DNA of 64,000 nt, from contig NZ_FAOZ01000011.1 of the NCBI RefSeq assembly GCF_001536285.1, positions 163,130 to 227,129 of the forward strand, read 5' to 3'. Below, in pieces: positions 1 through 10,255 of this stretch (its first letter is position 1; the number at the start of each line of letters is the position of its first letter). The notes beneath the pieces are model-generated. The model saw only the letters and a list, made by a program, of their open reading frames with translations. It was not told the DNA's origin and searched no databases. This DNA is from Parafrankia irregularis (GTDB lineage: Bacteria; Actinomycetota; Actinomycetes; Frankiales; Frankiaceae). The translations under genes and the position numbers were made by a program.

Positions 1-885
1 GCGGTAGGCACGCAGCCGGGTGGTGGCGCCGGAGAGCCGTTCGCTCCGGCTTCCGCCAGCCCCCGCCGTGGCGCCCGCCGCTCCCGCGGCGCCGGCGGCG
101 CCGGTGGCCCGGGCACGTGCGGCGGCGGCCCGGCCCGCCACTGGTCGTGACGGGCGATCCGCGGCCGGCCCCCCGTTGAGCAGGGCGGTGGAGTCAGCAC
201 CCGCGCCGCCGGGCTGCGGGCGGCCGGAGCCGCCGCGACCGCCAGGCCCGCCAGCCGGGCCGGGCCCGGCGACGTCGCCGCGGGCAGGTCCGCCCGTGGG
301 CGGGGTGCGGCCGGCCGACGTGTTGCGAGGGCTGCTACTGCGCGGGTTGGTGCTGCGGGGGTTGAGGACCCGCCCGGAACCGGTGCGCTCCGCACCGGTC
401 TGCCGGGAACCGGATCGGCTTCCCTCCGCACGGTCGGAGAAGCCCCGCCCGCCAGACGCCGGACCGGCGTCCGCACCCGCACCCGCGTTGCGCGGCCCCG
501 TCGTGGGCCGCGCGGGCTGACCGGGTGCGGCCCGCTGGTCGCCCGGCCCGCTGGAGCCCTGCCCCCTGGTGTCGGGACCCCTGGAGTCCGGGCCCCTGGA
601 ATCCGGGCCGCTGGGGCCCGGCCCGCCGCGGCCGGCGGCTCGACGGCCGGAGGTGGAGTCGCCACCGTCACGGCCGGCAGCGGCCCGGCGGCGAGCCGCG
701 GCACCGGGATCGGGCGCCCAGCCGGCGGGCTCGGGGTTGCTCACCGAGGTCGCGGCCGGGTCCCCGGCGGAGTCGAAGCGTCGGTCCGGTGGCCCACCGG
801 CCGGGCGCGGGCCGTCAGGCGATGGCTGCCCGTCGCCGGCACGAGCGCCTGTCGGCCGTGCACCCTGGCTATAGGGAGTACTCAC
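1..885 (-). CDS. N-terminal part of a probable class A penicillin-binding protein (runs off the window)
   Basis: An uninterrupted minus-strand frame of 295 codons opens at a GTG (complement 883-885) and is still open at base 1. The visible protein begins MSTPYSQGARPTG and consists entirely of low-complexity Pro/Gly/Arg/Ala-rich sequence with SxGPDSRGPD-type repeats, so no catalytic domain is in view. Such long cytoplasmic disordered heads precede the membrane anchor of class A PBPs in actinomycetes. The identity rests on synteny: in Mycobacterium, ponA1 sits next to the DUF5318 gene, which is next to padR and ino1, and the other three are present here in that arrangement. If right, it is a bifunctional glycosyltransferase/transpeptidase of peptidoglycan synthesis. 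Other membrane proteins with a disordered head cannot be excluded. Confidence 0.55.
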   Translation of the reverse strand, partial: MSTPYSQGARPTGARAGDGQPSPDGPRPAGGPPDRRFDSAGDPAATSVSNPEPAGWAPDPGAAARRRAAAGRDGGDSTSGRRAAGRGGPGPSGPDSRGPDSRGPDTRGQGSSGPGDQRAAPGQPARPTTGPRNAGAGADAGPASGGRGFSDRAEGSRSGSRQTGAERTGSGRVLNPRSTNPRSSSPRNTSAGRTPPTGGPARGDVAGPGPAGGPGGRGGSGRPQPGGAGADSTALLNGGPAADRPSRPVAGRAAAARARATGAAGAAGAAGATAGAGGSRSERLSGATTRLRAYR

Positions 886-1116
886 CAGCTACCCCGTCCG
901 TTCGCCGTGTGCCCCCCGGTCACTGTGCTGAGGCCATGATCCGGCCAGCGCTCCCCGAACCCGCGCCACCGCGCCGAAGTCGGCCGCACCCACGTGGAAG
1001 CCCACATGGCAGACCAGAATCTCATGCCAGATTCGACCACCCACGAGAGGGCACCGAAGTGTAGGCGGCCTGGACCGACACAGGCCGATCAAGGCGACGG
1101 AGCTCGGCCGAGGCTC

Positions 1117-1524
1117 TCAGGTGTCGGCGGCCCGTCGGCGTGACTGCTTCCTGGCCGGTGGCTCACCGGTACCGATCACGTACGACGTGATCAGGTGGTT
1201 CCAGCCACAGGGCGGACAGACCTCGACCACGTAGACGTTCAGCTCGCTGTAGCGGGTGGCCAGGCCGGGCAGTTCCTTGGTGGCTCGCACCCGGCCCGAG
1301 CTGGGCCCCAGTTCGTCACCATAGGTATAGGTGACGTTGATGAGCGGGTCGGCACCGCGGCAGACCGGGCACCGCTTCTTCGTCGGCTCGCCGTGGTACC
1401 TGGCCGCCCGTACCAGGTAGGGATGTGCGTCGCACACGTCGGCCGAGGAGACCCGGCCCGCGAACAGGTCGCCCAGCGTCGCCCTGCGGGCGAGCGCATA
1501 GTCGATGACCGACCGTGGACGCAT
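1117..1524 (-). CDS. DUF5318 family zinc-ribbon-like protein
   Basis: A 135-residue protein beginning MRPRSVIDYALARRATL, as is typical of the actinobacterial DUF5318 family. Two cysteine pairs suggest a zinc ribbon: CPVCRG about residue 57 and CPPCGW near the C-terminus. The ATG at 1524 is chosen because the conserved family sequence starts there; a GTG nine bases upstream is also in frame, and the longer open frame reaching 2001 is not conserved-looking. The function of the family is unknown. It lies between the presumed PBP gene (same strand, 230 bp downstream) and the divergent padR, a pairing also seen in Mycobacterium (Rv0049 beside ponA1), hinting at a role connected to the envelope. 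Confidence 0.85.
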   Translation of the reverse strand: MRPRSVIDYALARRATLGDLFAGRVSSADVCDAHPYLVRAARYHGEPTKKRCPVCRGADPLINVTYTYGDELGPSSGRVRATKELPGLATRYSELNVYVVEVCPPCGWNHLITSYVIGTGEPPARKQSRRRAADT

Positions 1525-1957
1525 GCCTGCCACGGTACGCCGACGGCGGTCGCCGGGCAGACGGTAACGACAGAAGTTGACGCGCTCCACGCCTTTCGCC
1601 GGCGGCAGCTCCCGGGCGCCCGACCCGGCCTTGCGGGCCCGGACCGTGCCTGGCGCGGATGTCACCCGGCAGCGGCGTCGCACGAGCCGGCGCCGAACCC
1701 ACGTGTCCATCCACCGCAGTGCTTCTGGCCTGCGGCGAAACCTCGATCTGTCATCGTCCGGTCGCCAGTACGCAATCCGGTGTTGCCGTGGGCGTACCGA
1801 GGCGTCTATCCTCGATGTATCGCATCGATATGTCGGTGCGACAGTACTAGTCGATACACAGCTCCGATACACACAGCCGATACACACGGAGCCGATACAC
1901 AGGCCCGGACCACCGGGCCGGTGCGGGCCTGGTAGCTGCCGCGGGAGGTGAGCGCGC
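1525..1957. other. Divergent intergenic region of DUF5318 and padR
   Basis: This 433-bp region has no credible gene. Its padR-proximal part holds the GATACACA array and an inverted TGTATCG half-site at 1816-1822. It must contain the promoters of both flanking genes. Confidence 0.6.
1851..1901 (+). repeat. Four tandem (C/T)CGATACACA repeats, probable operator array
   Basis: CGATACACA cores start at 1852, 1865, 1878 and 1893; the decamers (T/C)CGATACACA start at 1851, 1864, 1877 and 1892, so the period is 13, 13 and 15 bp. A reverse-complement half-site TGTATCG lies at 1816-1822. The array ends about 56 bp before the padR start codon, where an autorepressor site would be expected. PadR proteins commonly repress their own promoter, so autoregulation is a reasonable inference. 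Confidence 0.6.
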
Positions 1958-2653
1958 ATGTTGGAGCTGGCGGTGCTCGCGCTCCTCTCGGAGTGCCCCA
2001 TGCATGGCTACGAGCTGCGCAAGCGACTCGCCGCCGTGCTCGGGTCCTTCCACCGCTTCAGCTATGGTTCGCTGTATCCCTGCCTGCGCCGGCTACAGGC
2101 GTCCGGTTTCGTGACCGCGGACGACGCCGGCGCGGCCGCCCGGATCGGCGGGCGCAGCCGGGTCGTCTACACCCTCACCGCCGAGGGCAAGGAGAAGCTC
2201 TCCGATCTGCTGGGTGAAGGTGGGCCGTCCTCCTGGGAGGACGAGATGTTCGGCGTCCGCTTCGCCTTCTTCTCCAAGACGGACGCGGCGGTGCGGCTGC
2301 GGATCCTCGAGGGGCGGCGCGGCCGACTCGAGGAGCGTGGCGAGAAGGTTCGCTCGGCGCTGACCCGCACCCAGAAGCGGCTCGACTCCTACACCCTCGA
2401 GCTGCAGCGCCACGGCCTCGAATCGGTCGAGCGCGAGGTTCGGTGGCTCAACGAGCTGATCGAGACCGAGCGGGCCCAGGCGCCTGCGCCCAGGCCAGGG
2501 CCGCAGGTGTTGTCCACATCATCCACAGAGTTGTCCACAGGTTCGTCCACAGCTGACGCGGAGTCGGTGGAGCCAACGGCCCCGCCGGAAGACACGCGGA
2601 TCCGTGGCGAAGGCCCCAGCGACGCGGCCCCGTCCCCAGCCCCCGGCACCTAG
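1958..2653 (+). CDS. PadR family transcriptional regulator
   Basis: A 231-residue regulator. The first ~80 residues form the PadR winged helix (MLELAVLALLSECPMHGYEL, then FSYGSLYPCLRRLQASG, then a wing GRSRVVYTLTAEGKEKL). The middle (about 100-170) is a helical dimerisation segment, and the last ~60 residues are Ser/Thr/Pro-rich. A GGGAGGTGAG ribosome-binding site precedes the ATG. The tail [12 protein letters not shown] is encoded by DnaA-box-like DNA, described separately. It sits upstream of ino1 in the same direction as Rv0047c/Rv0046c homologues do in Mycobacterium, so control of inositol (and thus mycothiol/phosphatidylinositol) supply is a plausible but unproved role. Confidence 0.9.
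   Translation: MLELAVLALLSECPMHGYELRKRLAAVLGSFHRFSYGSLYPCLRRLQASGFVTADDAGAAARIGGRSRVVYTLTAEGKEKLSDLLGEGGPSSWEDEMFGVRFAFFSKTDAAVRLRILEGRRGRLEERGEKVRSALTRTQKRLDSYTLELQRHGLESVEREVRWLNELIETERAQAPAPRPGPQVLSTSSTELSTGSSTADAESVEPTAPPEDTRIRGEGPSDAAPSPAPGT
2510..2551 (+). promoter_or_regulatory. DnaA-box cluster 1 (inside padR)
   Basis: Four co-oriented nine-base boxes: TTGTCCACA at 2510, TCATCCACA at 2519, TTGTCCACA at 2531 and TCGTCCACA at 2543. Two match the high-GC actinobacterial DnaA-box consensus exactly. Start-to-start spacing is 9, 12 and 12 bp. The boxes lie in frame in the padR 3' end, each read as (L/S)ST. Confidence 0.7.
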
Positions 2654-2854
2654 CGCAGCGCAACACCCGCAGTGCGGCCCCGGGCATCACGGCAGGGGTC
2701 TGGTTCGGGGCGTGGTCGGGCTCGCACGGTTGACGCAGGTAGTCACCGTCCAGCCAGGTCCCGCGCCTTGCCACCCAGCAACGCCAGGCCTTCAGCAGTT
2801 CCAGGCCGCCAGCAACGCCAGCATCCCATTCACCAACTAAGGAGCGCATCCGTC

Positions 2855-3928
2855 ATGGGTTCGGTTCGTGTCGCCATCGTCGGTGTGGGCAACTGCGCCG
2901 CATCTCTCGTCCAAGGGGTCGAGTACTACCGCGACGCCGACCCGTCGGCCCAGGTCCCTGGTCTGATGCATGTGACGCTCGGCGACTACCACGTCTCCGA
3001 CCTCACCTTCGTCGCCGCGTTCGACGTCGACGCGAAGAAGGTCGGCCGCGACCTCTCCGAGGCCATCGTGGCCAGCGAGAACAACACCATCAAGATCGCC
3101 GATGTGCCCCCGCTCGGTGTCACCGTCGCCCGTGGGCACACCCTCGACGGCCTCGGCCGCTACTACCGCGAGACGATCGAGGAGTCCGACGAGGCCCCGG
3201 TCGACGTCGTCGCCGCGCTGCGTGAGGCCCGCGCCGACGTCCTCGTCTGCTACCTCCCGGTCGGCTCCGACGACGCGGCGAAGTTCTACGCCCAGTGCGC
3301 CATCGACGCCGGCGTCGCCTTCATCAACTGCCTCCCGGTCTTCATCGCGGGTGTCCCCGAGTGGGCCGAGAAGTTCCGCGCCGCGGGTGTGCCGATCGTC
3401 GGCGACGACATCAAGTCGCAGGTCGGCGCCACCATCACGCACCGGGTGCTGGCGAAGCTGTTCGAGGACCGCGGTGTCATCCTCGACCGCACGATGCAGC
3501 TGAACGTCGGCGGCAACATGGACTTCAAGAACATGCTCGAGCGGGAGCGGCTGGAGTCCAAGAAGATCTCCAAGACCCAGGCTGTGACCTCCCAGGTCTC
3601 CCACGACCTGGGCAAGGACAACGTGCACATCGGCCCGTCCGACTACGTCGCCTGGCTCGATGACCGCAAGTGGGCCTACGTCCGCCTCGAGGGCCGCGCG
3701 TTCGGTGACGTCCCGCTGAACCTGGAGTACAAGCTCGAGGTCTGGGACTCCCCCAACAGCGCCGGCGTGGTCATCGACGCCGTCCGCTGCGCGAAGGTCG
3801 CGCTGGACCGCGGCATCGGTGGGCCGATCCTCTCTGCGTCCTCCTACTTCATGAAGTCCCCGCCGGAGCAGTACCGCGACAGCGAGGCCCGCGACAAGGT
3901 CGAGGCCTTCATCCGCGGCGAGAGCTGA
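2855..3928 (+). CDS. ino1: Inositol-1-phosphate synthase (NAD-dependent)
   Basis: A 357-residue protein that converts glucose 6-phosphate to 1D-myo-inositol 3-phosphate, the entry to phosphatidylinositol and mycothiol synthesis in actinomycetes. The N-terminal Rossmann motif [16 protein letters not shown] binds NAD. Family signatures follow: the [16 protein letters not shown] stretch and [12 protein letters not shown], and a C-terminal half with the [20 protein letters not shown] segment. Length agrees with the short prokaryotic family. The ATG at 2855 is preceded by AAGGAG (2839-2844); the frame extends upstream but without conserved sequence. A hairpin terminator follows at 3988. Confidence 0.95.
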   Translation: MGSVRVAIVGVGNCAASLVQGVEYYRDADPSAQVPGLMHVTLGDYHVSDLTFVAAFDVDAKKVGRDLSEAIVASENNTIKIADVPPLGVTVARGHTLDGLGRYYRETIEESDEAPVDVVAALREARADVLVCYLPVGSDDAAKFYAQCAIDAGVAFINCLPVFIAGVPEWAEKFRAAGVPIVGDDIKSQVGATITHRVLAKLFEDRGVILDRTMQLNVGGNMDFKNMLERERLESKKISKTQAVTSQVSHDLGKDNVHIGPSDYVAWLDDRKWAYVRLEGRAFGDVPLNLEYKLEVWDSPNSAGVVIDAVRCAKVALDRGIGGPILSASSYFMKSPPEQYRDSEARDKVEAFIRGES

Positions 3929-3987
3929 GCGAGCGGCACCACCGCGCGTGATCGCACGACGCTGATCGCGCCGCACTGAAGATCACG

Positions 3988-4024
3988 GCGATGGCCCCGA
4001 GGACGTCTGTCCCGGGGCCATCGC
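3988..4024. terminator. Hairpin terminator between convergent ino1 and the VWA gene
   Basis: Perfect 11-bp arms GCGATGGCCCC (3988-3998) and GGGGCCATCGC (4014-4024) around a 15-nt loop. There is no T tract, as is common in high-GC actinobacteria. The convergent position fits a bidirectional terminator. Confidence 0.65.
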
Positions 4025-4111
4025 CGCGTCCGGAGGAAAGCCGGCATCCCGGGGCAGGCTGGCTTCGGGAGGCAAGCTGGCTTCGGGAGGCGGACCGGCG
4101 TCCAAAGGCGG

Positions 4112-5989
4112 TCAGCCGGGAATCTCGGTGAACGCTCCGACGAGCACCACGAAGATGCTGTTCGGGTCGAGGGCCGGGTAGCTCTGGGCGCCGGTCGCGT
4201 CGGAGATCCGGGCCAGCGCCTCCAGGTCGGCGTCCTCGCCATAGCCGATCGTGATGATCCGTACCGGATGCAGCGGCGAGTACTCGCGGCGCAGTGTCCG
4301 GACCAGCTCGTCGAGCGACATGCTGCCCGGGTCGGAGTTGCGGCCGTCGGTCAGCAGCACCACCTGGTTGGGCCAGCCCTCCTCATAGTGCTGGTTAAGG
4401 TGCCGGAACGCGGCGAGCGTGGTCTCGTACAGCCCGGTGTCACCGCGAGGTTCGATCCGGCTCATCTCGTCGATGACGGCCTGCCGGCGGGGCACCCCGC
4501 CGGCCTCGTCTGCCCCGTCTGCCCCGCCGACCTGTTCCTCCACCGGGCCGAGCCCGACGAGTTCGTCCCAGTCGTCGGCGCCGTGCAGCCGGGAGGAGAA
4601 CCGCCACAGCCCGAGGTTGCTGCCGTCCGCGAACATCGGCAGGGCGGCCTTCGCGGCGTCCAACGCCACCGCCAGCCGGCTGCGGTCTCCGCTGGCAGGC
4701 ACCGGCTCGGCCATGGAGCCCGAACTGTCCAGGACCATCAGCGTGTTGGTCCGCTGATGCACGCCGACGAAGGTCGCCTGCAGCGCGGTCATGACCGTCG
4801 GCACCGTCACCGGCTTCCTGCCCAGCTCCTGCGGCCGGGCCGCGAGCCCGGTCTCGGGTCCGAGGGAGTCGGCGGCCCCGTCGACGGTTCGGAAACCGTG
4901 ACCGGCCAGCGCCGCCACGCCCCGCCCCGACCTAAGCAGCGCCAGCAGGTCCGCGGCCACCCGGCTTTTCACCGGGTCGGACGAGACCCGGCTCAGCTGG
5001 ACGTAGCGGATCTCGTCCAGCATGAGCCCGTCGGACGGGTAGGACGCGACGAGCTCGGGCCCGTCCCCGTCCGGCAGCCGCGCGCCGAGCCCGACCCCGG
5101 CGTTGTACTGGTAGACGAGGCTCTCGGAGAGCGGGATCGCGGACAGACGCGACGCGCCCGGATCGTCGAGGCCGGTGCCGCGCAGCGTCGCGAGCAGGCT
5201 CGCGTCGGAGCCCGGGAGCAGGCTCGCCGCACGTTCGAGCCGCAGGATGGCGCTGTCGGTCGTGAGATCGTCGGTGAGGTCGTCGGTGATGTCCTTCTCG
5301 ATGAGCCGCGCGGCCGGCCGGTCCAGGGCCTGGGCGACGAGGACGGTCAGCGCGGACAGGCCGGACGTCGAGGTGCGCGGGTCGGGCAGGCCGATCGTGA
5401 AACCGCCCCAGGCCGCCTTCCCGTGCGCGGCCCAGTAGTCGTCATCGCCCGGCTCCGCCAGCTGCTTACCCAGGTCCGCCCAGGAGAGCTGATGTCCGGG
5501 CCACCCGAGCGCCACCGCCATCGGCCGCGGCATCGCGATGACGACGGGCGACGTGGCGATCAGCTGACCGGTGTCGGTCAGCAGCCGGTTGGCCGGTTCG
5601 GTGGTTCGCGCCAGGGCCAGCCAGTCGGCGGAGTCAGGCACCCAGACGTCGGGTATCTCCCCGGCGCCCGGGTCGCTCCAGCCGCCGCGCAGGTACGCCG
5701 CGGCCCGGCCACTGTCGACGGCGTCCACCTGGATGGACGCGCAGTACCCGAAGACGGCGGGATGCTCGTCGCGGTAGGCCGTCGCGAGCTCCTCCATCGG
5801 GTCGGCCAACGACGGGGCCACGGCGACCGTCAGCGTCACGGTGCCGGCGCAGGTGGCGACCGCCGGACTGCCACGGAGGAACACCCAGCCGCCGGTCAGG
5901 GCTCCGGCGAGCACCGGGATCGCGGCCAGCGCCGTGATCCGGCGGACGGACGGGCCGGTGCGGCGGTACCGGTGCCGGGCACCAGACAT
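4112..5989 (-). CDS. Membrane-anchored substrate-binding and von Willebrand factor A domain protein
   Basis: A 625-residue protein with a basic N-terminus and one hydrophobic segment (about 18-40) acting as signal or anchor. Residues ~45-330 resemble an extracellular solute-binding fold (AYRDEHPAV, then DVWVPDSADW). Residues ~405-620 form a VWA domain with a complete MIDAS: DSSGSM, then a Thr in DTGLYE, then LLTDGRNSDP. It is a metal-dependent adhesion or interaction module outside the membrane. The ligand is unknown. The ATG at 5989 has an upstream GGAGG. It is convergent with ino1 and divergent from the MFS gene across 247 bp. This two-domain architecture is widespread in actinobacteria but uncharacterised. 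Confidence 0.85.
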   Translation of the reverse strand: MSGARHRYRRTGPSVRRITALAAIPVLAGALTGGWVFLRGSPAVATCAGTVTLTVAVAPSLADPMEELATAYRDEHPAVFGYCASIQVDAVDSGRAAAYLRGGWSDPGAGEIPDVWVPDSADWLALARTTEPANRLLTDTGQLIATSPVVIAMPRPMAVALGWPGHQLSWADLGKQLAEPGDDDYWAAHGKAAWGGFTIGLPDPRTSTSGLSALTVLVAQALDRPAARLIEKDITDDLTDDLTTDSAILRLERAASLLPGSDASLLATLRGTGLDDPGASRLSAIPLSESLVYQYNAGVGLGARLPDGDGPELVASYPSDGLMLDEIRYVQLSRVSSDPVKSRVAADLLALLRSGRGVAALAGHGFRTVDGAADSLGPETGLAARPQELGRKPVTVPTVMTALQATFVGVHQRTNTLMVLDSSGSMAEPVPASGDRSRLAVALDAAKAALPMFADGSNLGLWRFSSRLHGADDWDELVGLGPVEEQVGGADGADEAGGVPRRQAVIDEMSRIEPRGDTGLYETTLAAFRHLNQHYEEGWPNQVVLLTDGRNSDPGSMSLDELVRTLRREYSPLHPVRIITIGYGEDADLEALARISDATGAQSYPALDPNSIFVVLVGAFTEIPG

Positions 5990-6236
5990 CAGACCGGGAC
6001 CTCCGAAACGGTCGATCTACGCGAGGTGACCGTAGCGGACCCTTCTCGACCCGGCTCGACCACAGACGACCGCAGTGTCTGCATTGATGCACCCCCAAAG
6101 ACCCACGCGAGCATGGTGATGCCATTGCGATGACACGGAAACGGAAGTCCCCCCGGAGGGATCACCCTTCATTTCGTGGGCGCTCCTGCGGTGGCCCGCC
6201 ATTCCGATCGGGCCGTGCACTTCGTAGGCTGACGAG

Positions 6237-7737
6237 GTGGCCTCGACCGGCAACTCGCCCGGCAAGCAGTGGACCGGTGATCTGCGTACCCTGCTTCTCG
6301 GCCGCGGGTTCCGCCAGCTCTACGCCGCCCGGCTGTCATCACAGGCCGCGGACGGTGTCTTCCAGGCAAGCCTGGTCAGCTACGTCCTGTTCTCACCGGA
6401 GCGCGCGACGTCCGCCGGCGCGCTGGCGGCGTCCCTCGCCGTGGTGGTGCTGCCCTTCAGCGTGATCGGCCCGTTCGCCGGCATCGTGCTCGACCGCGTC
6501 TCCCGGCAGCGGGTCCTCGTGGTCTCCTCCGTGATCCGCGCACTGCTGATGGTCGTGCTCGTCGGGCTGATCCTCGGCGGGCGCACCGGCGCCGACTTCT
6601 ACGCGACGGCGCTCGCCGCGGTCAGCGTGAACCGGTTCGTGCTGGCCGCCCTCTCCGCGGGCCTGCCGATGGTCGTGGACGTCGACCGCCTCGTCACCGC
6701 CAACGCGCTGTCCGTCACCTCGGGCACCGTCGCCACGCTGCTGGGCGCCGGCATCGGCAGCGGTCTGCGCGGGCTCACCGGCGGTGACGACAAGGAGGTC
6801 GCGCTGGTCGCGGGCCTCGCGGCGCTCGCCTATGTGGCCGCCGCCGTGACAGCGTCACGCCCGGCCCGGCTCGCCTTCGGCCCGGTCGAGGCGGCACCCT
6901 GGCAGGGTGCCTGGTCACAGGCCCGCAGCGTGGCCGTCGACCTGGCCGACGGCGTGCGCTACCTGTGGCATCACGGTCCGGCGCGGCGCGCCCTGGCGGC
7001 GCTGACGGCGTCCCGGGCCGCCTACGGGCTGGTGCTGGTGCTGACGGTGCTGCTCTACCGCAACCACTTCACCGGCGCCACGGGCGGCCTCGCCGGCCTC
7101 GCCCAGGTGGTCGCCGCCAGCGGGATCGGGACCGTGCTGGCCGCCGTGGTCACGCCCCGGGTGACACAGCGGATGCCGAAGGCGCGCTGGATCGCGATCG
7201 TCCTCGTCGGGGGGCGGTGTCGTCGAGATCGCGCTGGGGCTGCCGTTCCAGTCCCTGCTGTTCGTCGTCGCCGGCCTGCTGCTCGGCTTCTCCGCCCAGG
7301 CGAGCAAGATCTGCGTCGACACGATCGTGCAGGAGGAGACGGAGGACGCCTACCGCGGCCGGGCGTTCTCGCTCTACGACCTGCTGTTCAACCTGGCCTT
7401 CGTGGCGGCCGCCGCGGTCGCCGCCCTCATCGTGCCCGAGAACGGCCGCTCCGCGCCGACCATCATCGTCGCCGGGATCGGCTACTGCCTCGCGGGCCTC
7501 GTCTACTACCGGGCCGCGATGCGCCACCCCGAGGACCGGGTGATCCGCGGCGTCGGAGCGGCCCACAACCTGGCCGCCGACAGCCCGATCACCGACAACC
7601 CGCTCGCCGCCGGGCCGTCGATCGGCGGGCCGGTCGTCGACAACCCGGCGATCGACGGCCCGAGCGGCGCCGGCTCATCCACGATGACGAACGCGGCCAG
7701 CGCGTCACCGTCGACGAGAACGCCGCTCACAAGCTGA
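6237..7737 (+). pseudogene. MFS transporter with a +1 frameshift in a G6 run
   Basis: A GTG start at 6237 opens a multi-pass protein (LYAARLSSQAADGVFQASLV; many hydrophobic helices) of the MFS type. After about 324 codons the frame breaks at a run of six G (7209-7214). Downstream, the frame shifted by one base continues as clear MFS sequence (VVEIALGLPFQSLLFVVAGL, then AYRGRAFSLYDLLFNLAFVA) to TGA at 7737. Removing one G would restore a protein of about 499 residues. Without it, translation enters unrelated sequence and ends at 7895. The break may be a sequencing error, a fixed inactivation or slippage. The C-terminal ~60 residues are a disordered IxDNP/GPxI repeat tail. Substrate unknown. 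Confidence 0.8.
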
Positions 7738-8137
7738 CGTCGCCGCCCTGGCGGTGCGACTCAGCGCCCTGGCGGTGCGCTTCAGTGAGAAGTGGCGGAT
7801 CTCGCCCCCGATATCGACCTGGCCGTCCGTGCCCACCCGCCCTCCGCACGGCGACCCACCGGGATCCCGCACCGCCGCGCAGCACCAGCAATTAGTGTCA
7901 ATAGCGCAAAAGGGGCAAAAGTCGCCCGCCAGGGATGCCGGACGAACGTGGCCACTTCCGAGCAAGGGTGAAGGATTCTGGTCGCCGGAACGACCAGAAT
8001 CCTTCACCCTGTCACGCCGCCGCTCCCGCCGCTCCCGCCGCCGTTGCGGCTGCTTTCAGGCAAGGGAAAGCACGATTGTGGCTGGCCCCGAGGGCCGCAC
8101 TGGCCGCCGACGGCAAGGAACTACTGGAGGCGCTGCC
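7738..8137. other. Convergent intergenic region with palindrome copy 1
   Basis: This 400-bp stretch separates convergent genes. It holds the perfect palindrome at 7965-8010 and a short direct repeat CCCTGGCGGTGCG near 7748 and 7770. I see no gene. Confidence 0.6.
7965..8010. repeat. Palindrome family, copy 1 (perfect)
   Basis: Perfect 20-bp arms at 7965-7984 and 7991-8010 with loop CCGGAA. The core is GGATTCTGGTCG...CGACCAGAATCC. It lies between convergent genes. Confidence 0.85.
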
Positions 8138-9619
<1,482 letters not shown>

Positions 9620-9781
9620 ACGTTCAGATTACGGGTGACCGGCCCCACCGGGACGTCCACAGCCGGTCCGTGGCCCGGCCCGTCACGCTCGGGACGTCCC
9701 GAACCAGGAACTGAGCCGATTCACGCGGACGAACCGGACACACAACGAGGCCGATTCGGCCGCTGCTCGTACGATCAGGGC

Positions 9782-10255
9782 ATGCCCTCCCCGCCCAGGA
9801 CGACGCCCGGCCGCCGGCCGCTGCGCCGGGTGGAGGAGACCTCGGCGGGTGGCCTGGTGCTCGACACGCCGTCGGCCGGGGCGAACGCGGCCCTGATCGC
9901 CCGTAGGGACAGGCGTGGGCGACTGTTGTGGTCACTGCCGAAGGGGCATGTGGAGGCCGACGAGACCACGGAGGAGGCAGCCGTCCGGGAGGTCGCCGAG
10001 GAGACCGGGGTGACCGGGGCGGTGCTGGCCCCGCTGGGCACCATCGACTTCTGGTTCGTCGCCGGGGAGGCCCGGGTACACAAGACCGTGCACCACTTCC
10101 TCCTGGTGCGCACCGGGGGCGCGCTCTCCGACGACGACATCGAGGTCGAGGAGGTCGCCTGGGTGCCGCTCGCCGAGGTCGCCGACCGCCTCGCCTACGC
10201 GGACGAACGGCGGCTGCTCGACGAGATCCCGACGATCCTCGCCGAAGCGTCGTGA
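9782..10255 (+). CDS. NUDIX hydrolase (MutT4-like)
   Basis: A 157-residue protein with a complete NUDIX box: [20 protein letters not shown] followed by TG. The first 20 residues are Pro/Arg-rich. The family hydrolyses nucleoside diphosphates linked to another moiety; the substrate cannot be read from sequence. The position corresponds to Mycobacterium mutT4 (Rv3908). Its TGA stop (10253-10255) overlaps the GTG of the next gene, so the two are probably translationally coupled. Confidence 0.88.
   Translation: MPSPPRTTPGRRPLRRVEETSAGGLVLDTPSAGANAALIARRDRRGRLLWSLPKGHVEADETTEEAAVREVAEETGVTGAVLAPLGTIDFWFVAGEARVHKTVHHFLLVRTGGALSDDDIEVEEVAWVPLAEVADRLAYADERRLLDEIPTILAEAS

Noticed and set aside
4053..4090. 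Two copies of an 18-bp direct repeat (GCTGGCTTCGGGAGGC core)
   Set aside because: Only two units in a convergent intergenic tail; no further signal.
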